From Barnesiella sp. (GTDB taxonomy: Bacteria > Bacteroidota > Bacteroidia > Bacteroidales > Muribaculaceae): a stretch of 5,492 nt of DNA. The notes beneath the pieces are model-generated. The model was not told the origin of the DNA. It made no database searches and saw only the letters and a program-made list of their open reading frames with translations. The stretch lies in NCBI GenBank assembly GCA_014801065.1, contig JAAVEX010000014.1, positions 1 to 5,492 of the forward strand, read 5' to 3'. A program made the position numbers and the translations under genes. This document shows, piece by piece, positions 1 through 4,667 of the stretch (positions are counted from its first letter, which is position 1; each line of letters starts with the position of its first letter).

Positions 1-128
1 CGCAGGCGTTCGATCGGGAGGATTACGGATGATTCAAGGCGCGTCATGGGGCGGCGCAGCCATTTCTGAAAGTGGTAGAGATGGTTGACGGCGCAGGGGC
101 GGGTGTCTTTGTCGGGGCTCAGATGCAT
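1..128 (-). CDS. Possible N-terminal fragment of a leftward gene running off the left edge (weak)
   Basis: I do not recognise this protein. On the minus strand one frame is open from an ATG at 128 to the window edge (about 42 codons) while the other two frames contain stops. A second in-frame ATG at 47 begins MTRLESSVILPIERL and would be the better start if the -7 box at 140-133 is real, because transcription would then begin near 126. The open frame also continues upstream of 128 to at least position 299, through the repeat region and without another ATG, so openness alone is weak evidence in this stop-poor, GC-rich stretch. No motif, signal peptide or membrane segment can be seen in the short fragment. 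It could equally be non-coding sequence. Confidence 0.2.
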   Translation of the reverse strand, partial: MHLSPDKDTRPCAVNHLYHFQKWLRRPMTRLESSVILPIERL

Positions 129-132
129 GCGG

Positions 133-140
133 CAAAGATA
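133..140 (-). promoter_or_regulatory. Candidate -7 box of a leftward Bacteroidota promoter
   Basis: The minus strand reads TATCTTTG, an exact match to the Bacteroidota -7 consensus TAnnTTTG. A transcript would start near 126 and run left into the possible gene at the edge, with about 80 nt of leader before the ATG at 47. No clear TTTG lies at the -33 distance. An 8-bp pattern with six fixed bases occurs often by chance, so this is only suggestive. Confidence 0.25.
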
Positions 141-185
141 ATATGAGAATTGGGGGCAGGGATGCGAAATCGTCGGTTTGGTTGG

Positions 186-205
186 ATCGGCCGAGCACGG
201 CCGAT
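186..205. repeat. Perfect 8-bp hairpin with tetraloop
   Basis: ATCGGCCG (186-193) and CGGCCGAT (198-205) are exact reverse complements separated by AGCA. The stem is GC-rich and should be stable in RNA from either strand. It lies downstream of the HD-HAD pair on the minus strand, so it could help end that transcript, but no T-run follows it on that strand. A second, loop-less palindrome, CAGCCGGCTG, lies at 214-223. Confidence 0.55.
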
Positions 206-226
206 GGACTTGACAGCCGGCTGATG

Positions 227-243
227 TTTTTTTTGGGGGGGGG
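227..243. repeat. T8G9 homopolymer junction
   Basis: Eight T residues (227-234) are followed directly by nine G residues (235-243). Such tracts slip during replication and are error-prone in sequencing. The run is in non-coding sequence, just left of the REPIN-like doublet. It follows the palindrome at 214-223, so the palindrome plus the T run superficially resembles a rightward terminator, but no rightward gene lies upstream. Confidence 0.6.
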
Positions 244-246
244 ACG

Positions 247-325
247 GTGGGAGGGCCGGCTTTAGCCGGCTCTTTTGCTGAGTTAATTTGTTGATTTACA
301 GGCTGACGGCTAAAGCCGCTCCCAC
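247..325. repeat. REPIN-like inverted doublet of palindromic repeats
   Basis: The left unit starts with GTGGGAG (247-253), followed by GGC and the hairpin-forming CGGCTTTAGCCG (257-268). The right unit, read on the minus strand, starts with the same GTGGGAG (325-319), followed directly by the identical CGGCTTTAGCCG (318-307). The two units face each other across about 38 bp. In the left unit the palindrome extends to GCCGGC-TTTA-GCCGGC (255-270). A GTGG-type 5' tetranucleotide followed by a short palindrome, arranged as an inverted pair of roughly 80-110 bp, is the architecture of REPINs mobilised by RAYT (TnpA-REP) transposases in proteobacteria. No RAYT gene is visible here. It lies 24 bp past the HAD stop codon and may also act as a transcript 3' end. 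Confidence 0.6.
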
Positions 326-349
326 TTAGGAGGGCGGTGAGCGTTGGGT

Positions 350-1000
350 TTAGGGGCTTAGTATTATTGATGAGAGGGCGGGGAAGTTGGAGATTGTGAA
401 GTCTGGTTGTGCTGATTGGAGTTGGTCGGGTGTGCTATTGCCGTAGGTGACGGCGCAAGTTAATGTTTTTGCTGCTCGACCCATAAATATGTCGACGGGG
501 GCATCACCGATGGTGAGTGTTTGACTCGGTTCCCAACTCAGGGCATTGATTATGGTCAGAACGGGTTCGGGATGTGGTTTTCCATGATGAACGTCGTCGC
601 CACCGATAATCATGTCAAAGCAATCTGACAGATTGAAGAGCTCTATATATTCTTCAAGCGACTTGTGGCTACGGCTGCTTGCAATGGCCATTCGTAAATC
701 TTCACTTTGAAGAGCGTGAAGAGTTTCGATAACACCGGGATAGCAGTTTACAGACAGGGGGCGTTTCAGACGGTCGAAAATTTCACGGTAGGTGGACGCA
801 AAGGTGTGGCCGATTCCGGGGATATCAGGCCAGAGTGTGGCGGGTACGTCTTCAAGTCGCAGACCGATCGTTGCTTTGCATCGCTCAGTTGAAACGGATG
901 GGAGCTGCATGCGTTCAATGGTACGCGACATCGTTTGCAGGATCAGAGGGGAGGTGTCGACGAGAGTTCCGTCAAAGTCAAATATCAGGTTTTTGATCAT
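350..1000 (-). CDS. HAD-superfamily phosphatase (phosphoglycolate phosphatase / beta-phosphoglucomutase-like)
   Basis: This is a cytosolic 216-residue HAD hydrolase, probably a small-molecule phosphatase; the substrate cannot be read from the sequence. All four HAD motifs are present: motif I DFDGTLVDT with nucleophile D8 and acid/base D10; motif II Ser108 in AIASSRS; motif III Lys141 in GKPHPEP; and motif IV GDAPVD (D166, D170). The helical cap lies between motif I and about residue 85, as in subfamily I (phosphoglycolate phosphatase, beta-phosphoglucomutase, pyrophosphatase PpaX). The length is typical and the gene is intact. Its ATG overlaps the stop codon of the upstream HD gene in an ATGA arrangement, so the two are probably co-transcribed and translationally coupled. 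No specific promoter is seen. Phosphoglycolate phosphatase is the default guess but is not proven. Confidence 0.9.
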   Translation of the reverse strand: MIKNLIFDFDGTLVDTSPLILQTMSRTIERMQLPSVSTERCKATIGLRLEDVPATLWPDIPGIGHTFASTYREIFDRLKRPLSVNCYPGVIETLHALQSEDLRMAIASSRSHKSLEEYIELFNLSDCFDMIIGGDDVHHGKPHPEPVLTIINALSWEPSQTLTIGDAPVDIFMGRAAKTLTCAVTYGNSTPDQLQSAQPDFTISNFPALSSIILSP

Positions 1001-1653
1001 TGGTTGGTGGGATGCTCGGTTGAGTAGATTTGGTCAAAAAGGGTTCGAATGGCTGCCGGATCATCGATCAGATGGCGGAGCTCTTCGAGGCGGCGGGCAT
1101 TTTCACTTTCGGTGAGCCATATCTTGAGATAGCCATTACGACCGTATTTATCCGAAAGGTGTTGGAGGGTGCGATGGAAATGGCCGTCGCGGTCGAGTTC
1201 GGGATAGTGTCTAAGACCATATTGAACGGTGCGTCGAATGATGGTCGGCGCATCGATAAGGCGATCCGCTTCTGCCACAATCATGCCATAGATGTTTCGG
1301 GGCTTTCCGCTTTTTGAAGCTCTATGGTCTTCGACAGCTTCGCCCATTGTACGAATTTGATCGCCTGAAAAAAAGGAGATGATGAACGGGTCGGCTTCAA
1401 GGATTTTGCGTGAGTCGATGTGGTGGTACGTACGGCCGTTGATCAAACCGAGATCATGGAATGCGGCTATGGCATATACCATGTTTCGATCGGTTTCGGG
1501 AAAAGTTTCAGCCAGAGAAAGGCTTTGGTTGATTACCATGTTGACATGGTCGATTTGATGTGCCTTGTCGAAGCCGGCGTAAGATGGGAGGATATTTTCC
1601 TCGATATATTTTCGCAGAGTAGGATCTATGTTTGAGAAACTGTTTAAATTCAT
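997..1653 (-). CDS. HD-domain phosphohydrolase
   Basis: This is a 218-residue soluble HD-superfamily protein, a metal-dependent phosphohydrolase family acting on nucleotides or cyclic nucleotides; the substrate is unknown. The metal-binding pattern H...HD...D is visible: H36 in HQIDHV, H66-D67 in AAFHDLGL, and D130 in VAEADRLID. The EDHRASKSG segment (108-116) adds conserved polar residues. The ATG at 1653 is chosen because an in-frame GTG at 1722 would add a basic, low-complexity 23-residue extension over an AT-rich stretch that looks like a leader. The gene heads a two-gene unit with the HAD phosphatase, overlapping it by 4 nt. Its first codons form one arm of a 14-bp inverted repeat whose partner lies in the upstream leader. 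It resembles the stand-alone HD proteins common in Bacteroidales rather than RelA/SpoT or dGTPase. Confidence 0.85.
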   Translation of the reverse strand: MNLNSFSNIDPTLRKYIEENILPSYAGFDKAHQIDHVNMVINQSLSLAETFPETDRNMVYAIAAFHDLGLINGRTYHHIDSRKILEADPFIISFFSGDQIRTMGEAVEDHRASKSGKPRNIYGMIVAEADRLIDAPTIIRRTVQYGLRHYPELDRDGHFHRTLQHLSDKYGRNGYLKIWLTESENARRLEELRHLIDDPAAIRTLFDQIYSTEHPTNQ

Positions 1654-1808
1654 GTGAATAATTTTTATATACTTTGATTTTAATGATCTTTCAGGTGATT
1701 TTTGCCAAGTTTTATCGGTCACGATGCCCGCATCGCTCCCTCTTCAACTTGCAAAACTCATCCTGAAATATCCTCAAAATCATTCGCACATAATTTTAAA
1801 CAGTTTCT
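1635..1808. repeat. 14-bp perfect inverted repeat spanning the HD leader and start
   Basis: AGAAACTGTTTAAA at 1635-1648 is the exact reverse complement of TTTAAACAGTTTCT at 1795-1808, with 146 nt between the arms. With one bulged base the pairing extends by two more A-T pairs, up to the base next to the HD start codon. The left arm is codons 2-6 of the HD gene; the right arm lies between that gene and the GNAT promoter. It could be a leader RNA hairpin, a pair of operator sites, or the terminal repeats of a 174-bp miniature element. No target-site duplication is visible beside the arms. Confidence 0.55.
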
Positions 1809-1836
1809 GAGAGAAGTTTCATTTAGGGGCGATTTG
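1654..1836 (-). promoter_or_regulatory. Candidate long 5' leader of the HD-HAD operon
   Basis: If the minus-strand -7 box at 1850-1843 is used, transcription starts near 1836 and leaves about 180 nt untranslated before the HD ATG. This stretch holds one arm of the 14-bp inverted repeat (1808-1795), a perfect hairpin CGATG-CGGG-CATCG (1735-1722), a 23-codon open frame (1783-1712), and an AT-rich segment just before the start codon. I match it to no known riboswitch. The extent rests on the predicted promoter, and a nearer promoter could exist. Confidence 0.35.
1712..1783 (-). CDS. Possible 23-residue upstream ORF in the HD leader (weak)
   Basis: A minus-strand ATG at 1783 opens a frame of 23 codons ending in TAA at 1714-1712. 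The peptide begins MILRIFQDEFCKLKRE and ends in a basic, His/Cys-containing tail (CGHRDR). It is not recognised. It lies inside the proposed leader and includes the hairpin at 1722-1735, so if translated it could act as a leader peptide affecting the structure. An ORF this short is expected by chance. Confidence 0.15.
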   Translation of the reverse strand: MILRIFQDEFCKLKRERCGHRDR

Positions 1837-1842
1837 GTGGTG

Positions 1843-1850
1843 CAAATATA
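1843..1850 (-). promoter_or_regulatory. Candidate -7 box for the leftward HD-HAD operon
   Basis: The minus strand reads TATATTTG, an exact TAnnTTTG match. It is the only exact match on this strand in the intergenic region; TGATTTTG at 1782-1775 is one mismatch away. At about the -33 distance there is only a TTTC (1875-1872). It is separated by 11 bp from the rightward GNAT box. Confidence 0.45.
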
Positions 1851-1861
1851 GTCAAATTTGC

Positions 1862-1869
1862 TATTTTTG
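1862..1869 (+). promoter_or_regulatory. Candidate -7 box for the GNAT gene
   Basis: TATTTTTG matches TAnnTTTG exactly and is followed by CAG. A start site near 1875 gives a short leader of about 19 nt before the ATG at 1894, with A/G-rich sequence (AAGAGGAAAAT) ahead of the start. A TTTG at 1833-1836 is the nearest -33-like element, but its spacing of 25 nt is longer than usual. Confidence 0.6.
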
Positions 1870-1893
1870 CAGAAAATATAACAAGAGGAAAAT

Positions 1894-2751
1894 ATGGAAT
1901 ACAGGAATCTTGAGCATGTTGGGTTTGAAGAATTGTTTGCCGGCTTTCAACGAGCGTTTTCAGACTATGATATAAGCTTCGGAAAGGAAGAGGTCAGGTC
2001 GATGCTTCGCAGGCGAGGCTACGATCCCCGGCTTTCGTTTGGAGCTTTCGATGGCGGCGAAATGGTGGCTTTTACGTTTAACGGCATCGGCAAGTATGAC
2101 GGCCGGCCTACGGCCTATGATACAGGCACGGGTACGGTAAAGGAGTATCGCGGGCAGGGGATAGCCGGTGAGATATTCAGGCACTCACTGCCTCATCTGA
2201 GGGATGCCGGAATAGAGCAATATCTTCTTGAGGTGTTGCAGACGAACCAAAGGGCTATCGGTGTGTATTGTCGTATGGGATTCGAAGTGACGAGGGAGTT
2301 TGATTGCTTTCGGCAGAGCGTTGACGAGATCAGTGGCTTGCGGGTTGGGGAGGAAATGAGACACGCATGTGAGATCATCCCCGTCGATGTTGAGACAGTG
2401 GCCGCCATGAGCGGATTTTGCGATTTCGCTCCATCGTGGCAGAACGATCTCTCATCAATTGAACGCGGGGCTGCTGATCTGGTTTGCCTTGGTGCTTACA
2501 TGGAGGGTGAGGCTGCAGGATATTGCGTGTTTGATCCAACGACGTGCGATCTGACACAGATAGCGGTGGCGCAAGAATGGCGTAGACGCGGAGTAGGGCG
2601 TCTATTGTTAGCGAAGGCACTCGAAGGAATGAGGACAAACTTTGTTAAGATACTGAATGTGGACTCCGAAGATGTGACGCTTCCGGCGTTTCTTGCGGGC
2701 CACAATATTCCGCTTGCGAGCCGCCAGTATGAGATGATTTTGCCGTTGTAA
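1894..2751 (+). CDS. Tandem-domain GNAT family N-acetyltransferase
   Basis: This 285-residue soluble protein contains two GNAT folds. The N-terminal domain (about 1-145) carries the acetyl-CoA pyrophosphate loop R86-G-Q-G89-I-A91, then the EVLQTNQRAIGVYCRMGF segment (113-130), with the N118/Y125/GF pattern usual for motif B. The C-terminal domain (about 155-285) carries a second loop, R230-R-R-G233-V-G235, after the beta-4 strand LTQIAVA. Both loops fit Q/RxxGxG/A, so both sites could bind acetyl-CoA, although in many tandem GNATs only one is active. The acceptor is unknown. The gene is alone on its strand, with its own -7 box. It diverges from the HD operon and converges on the Maf gene with 14 bp between stop codons. 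Start ATG 1894 is well placed after AAGAGGAAAAT. Confidence 0.85.
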   Translation: MEYRNLEHVGFEELFAGFQRAFSDYDISFGKEEVRSMLRRRGYDPRLSFGAFDGGEMVAFTFNGIGKYDGRPTAYDTGTGTVKEYRGQGIAGEIFRHSLPHLRDAGIEQYLLEVLQTNQRAIGVYCRMGFEVTREFDCFRQSVDEISGLRVGEEMRHACEIIPVDVETVAAMSGFCDFAPSWQNDLSSIERGAADLVCLGAYMEGEAAGYCVFDPTTCDLTQIAVAQEWRRRGVGRLLLAKALEGMRTNFVKILNVDSEDVTLPAFLAGHNIPLASRQYEMILPL

Positions 2752-2765
2752 CGCTCTTCGGTGGA

Positions 2766-3347
2766 TCAGGATAGCATCGTGTGGAGCAGACGTAGTGGCA
2801 GGCCTACCACGTTATAGTAGTCGCCGTTGATGCGTTCGATTCCAATCTGTCCGATCCATTCCTGAATGCCATAGGATCCGGCTTTGTCAAATGGGCGGTA
2901 GCGGTCGATATAAAGATCAATTTCGTGATCGGTCAGAGGAGCGAAGGTTACTTCCGTCACTTGTCGGCGACAATCGATTTTGTTGTCACGGGCGACGGCA
3001 ACGCCTGTCACTACGAGGTGAGTGTTGCCGGAAAGCCTATGCAACATACGCCTTGCCTCATCGGGATCGGCCGGTTTTCCGAGCACTTCGCCATCAATGA
3101 TCACCACCGTGTCGGCCGAAACGACCGAGACGGAGCTGTCGGGGTGGCGACGATCCATGTAGGCATCGAGTTTGCGCCGGGCAAGCATCGGGGCTACATC
3201 GAGCGCAGGCGTGGACGGGGGGTATGACTCGTCGACATCTGAAACCGGGTCGACGATCAGCTCGGCATCGTAGCCACCGAGCAGTTCGCCGAGCAGTTCG
3301 CGCCGCCGGGGCGAACCGCTTGCGAGAATGATTTTTCTTTTGTCCAT
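2766..3347 (-). CDS. maf: Maf family nucleoside triphosphate pyrophosphatase (dTTP/UTP type)
   Basis: This is a 193-residue cytosolic Maf protein that hydrolyses nucleoside triphosphates to the monophosphate and pyrophosphate, a house-cleaning role. The N-terminal phosphate-binding motif is LASGSPRR (8-15). SADTVV holds the catalytic Asp79, and LGKP (89-92) with the LSGNTHLVVTGV segment (105-116) follows. The C-terminal block KAGSYGIQEWIG matches the YhdE-like dTTP/UTP pyrophosphatase branch rather than the m7GTP (YceF) branch. The ATG at 3347 shares its A with the upstream kdsC stop (TGATG), indicating translational coupling; an ATG two codons earlier (3353) is possible. It is the last gene of the leftward operon. 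A tandem 12-bp repeat encodes ELLG twice (residues 17-24), slightly lengthening the first loop compared with typical homologues. Confidence 0.93.
   Translation of the reverse strand: MDKRKIILASGSPRRRELLGELLGGYDAELIVDPVSDVDESYPPSTPALDVAPMLARRKLDAYMDRRHPDSSVSVVSADTVVIIDGEVLGKPADPDEARRMLHRLSGNTHLVVTGVAVARDNKIDCRRQVTEVTFAPLTDHEIDLYIDRYRPFDKAGSYGIQEWIGQIGIERINGDYYNVVGLPLRLLHTMLS
3277..3300. repeat. 12-bp tandem duplication within maf
   Basis: CCGAGCAGTTCG occurs twice in exact head-to-tail copies (3277-3288 and 3289-3300). On the coding strand it encodes ELLG-ELLG directly after the SPRRR motif. The unit is a multiple of three, so gain or loss of a copy keeps the frame. Confidence 0.8.
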
Positions 3348-3871
3348 CACCATCCGAAAGCTTTGGCACCGCTCATCCACTGGCCGCGGGCACGGAGTAT
3401 TTGTTCGAGAAGATCGCGTGCAACGCCGTATCCACCATTGCACGGCGAAATGTAGCGGGCTATTTCTTTAATGTCGGGGCAGGCATCGGCGGGAGCGACC
3501 GCCAGGCCGGCATGGATCATCGGCTCGCTGTCGGGGATGTCGTCGCCCACAAAAGCTACCTGATCGGGAGTCAGCGAGTTGTCGGCCATCCATTGATTGA
3601 AAATATCAATCTTTCGGGAAGCGCCGGTGAAAATATCGGTGATTCCAAGGCCGGCATAGCGCACTTCGATGGCCCGGCTGCGGGCACCTGTGATGATCGC
3701 TATCTTAATTCCACACTTCACGGCGAGCTGCAGCGCGTAGCCATCCTTAATGTTGACCATTCGGAGCGGCTCGCCGTCGGCGGCCATCGGAATTGTTGAC
3801 GGGGATAGGACACCGTCGACATCGAAAGCGACCCCCCGGAGGGTCAGAAGATCATAATCGATCGCACTCAT
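3347..3871 (-). CDS. kdsC: 3-deoxy-D-manno-octulosonate 8-phosphate phosphatase (KdsC-type HAD)
   Basis: This 174-residue HAD-IIIA protein lacks a cap domain, as KdsC does. KdsC dephosphorylates KDO-8-phosphate to KDO for lipid A/LPS core synthesis in the cytosol and works as a tetramer. Motif I is FDVDGVL (D17, D19); motif II is Thr61 in IITG; motif III is Lys87 in SRKI; motif IV is GDDIPD (D110, D114). The NIKDGYALQLAVKCG segment (40-54), the RYAGLGI segment and the C-terminal GGYGVARDLLEQIL are characteristic of the family. The ATG at 3871 overlaps the end of the DUF2520 gene by 20 nt, and the stop overlaps maf by 1 nt. A related HAD-IIIA sugar-phosphate phosphatase (for example one for a nonulosonate) is the main alternative. 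Confidence 0.9.
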   Translation of the reverse strand: MSAIDYDLLTLRGVAFDVDGVLSPSTIPMAADGEPLRMVNIKDGYALQLAVKCGIKIAIITGARSRAIEVRYAGLGITDIFTGASRKIDIFNQWMADNSLTPDQVAFVGDDIPDSEPMIHAGLAVAPADACPDIKEIARYISPCNGGYGVARDLLEQILRARGQWMSGAKAFGW

Positions 3872-4667
3872 TATGATAGTGAATTATAGAAGATGAAAGA
3901 ATTTCGTAAAGTTCCGCTTCGCGGGCGTTGAGCAGACTTTTGTGATGGTCAATGACTTTTCGGTCGCCTCTCACGGCCGGTCCGGTCTGTCCCATGGCCG
4001 GCGGCGAAGACAAGGCCTTGTCGACGGTTTCGCGGATCAGCGGAGCGAGAACCGACAGGTCGGCAGCGGCTTCGCGTCGGAGAATATCGTCGGCAATTGC
4101 CCATAAATGGTTAGTAAAATTGCAGGCAAACACGGCAGCGGCGTGCAGGCGCGAGCGCGTCGTGCCGTCGGCATCATAGACTTTCGGCGAGATGGCTTGG
4201 GCGAGGAAACGTGAGGTTTCGATGGCACGCGGAGTGGCGCCCTCGACAAATACAGGGATTTGACTCAGATCCACTTCGCGTCCCTTGGAGAACGTCTGGA
4301 GAGGGTAGAGCACACCATAGTCGGCTGTGATCGGCTCCATTACGCTACATTCAACGCCTCCGGAGGTGTGCAGCCAAACGCCTCCATAATCTTTGAACGG
4401 CGTTGCGAGAGATGATATTACATCATCTTTGACTGCCACGAGATAGAGGTCGGCACCGCGACTGACCGAAGCCGGATCACACACCGCGACGGCAGCGGAG
4501 AGCTTGTCGGCAAGAGCGCGGGCGTGGGAGAGAGTCGGGCTATAAATCTGGCTTACGCGGATCGCACCTGCAGATTCGAGGGCGGGGACGATTGCTGAGG
4601 CTACATTGCCCGAACCGATGACGACGGCGTTGAGCGGGCGTGGGATTATTCCTGTGCGGGATTCCAT
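3852..4667 (-). CDS. Rossmann-fold / DUF2520 domain protein
   Basis: This is a 271-residue soluble protein with an N-terminal NAD(P)-type Rossmann domain and a C-terminal DUF2520 domain. The dinucleotide loop is VVIGSGNVA (15-23). The DUF2520-type signatures follow: LHTSGG (99-104), YGVLYPLQTFS (117-127), and the helical RSRLHAAAVFACNFTNHL (171-188). The fold resembles ketopantoate reductase, pyrroline-5-carboxylate reductase and 6-phosphogluconate dehydrogenase relatives, so an oxidoreductase role is inferred; no substrate is established for the family. ATG 4667 is chosen because the earlier in-frame ATG at 4754 would overlap the nitroreductase by 109 nt and add a proline/arginine-rich tail ahead of the first strand. 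At 4667 the overlap is 22 nt, and a GGGAAAAAG stretch lies upstream. It sits between nitroreductase and kdsC in the operon. Confidence 0.88.
   Translation of the reverse strand: MESRTGIIPRPLNAVVIGSGNVASAIVPALESAGAIRVSQIYSPTLSHARALADKLSAAVAVCDPASVSRGADLYLVAVKDDVISSLATPFKDYGGVWLHTSGGVECSVMEPITADYGVLYPLQTFSKGREVDLSQIPVFVEGATPRAIETSRFLAQAISPKVYDADGTTRSRLHAAAVFACNFTNHLWAIADDILRREAAADLSVLAPLIRETVDKALSSPPAMGQTGPAVRGDRKVIDHHKSLLNAREAELYEILSSSIIHYHNECDRL

Noticed and set aside
255..276. Rightward intrinsic terminator (GCCGGC-TTTA-GCCGGC followed by TCTTTT)
   Set aside because: The shape fits, but no rightward gene precedes it, and the stem is better explained as one unit of the inverted repeat doublet.
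1..349. tRNA, small RNA gene or CRISPR array in the left gene-free stretch
   Set aside because: No cloverleaf, no CCA end and no regularly spaced identical repeats; only two inverted copies of one palindrome are present.
1654..1722. GTG at 1722 as the start of the HD protein, adding 23 residues
   Set aside because: The start is non-ATG, the extension is basic and low-complexity, and it covers AT-rich leader-like DNA; the ATG at 1653 begins just before the HD fold.
3348..3443. Longer maf reading frame starting upstream at 3443
   Set aside because: It would overlap kdsC by about 97 nt and add an unrelated Arg/Cys-rich tail before the conserved KIILASGSPRR opening; the TGATG overlap at 3347 explains the start.
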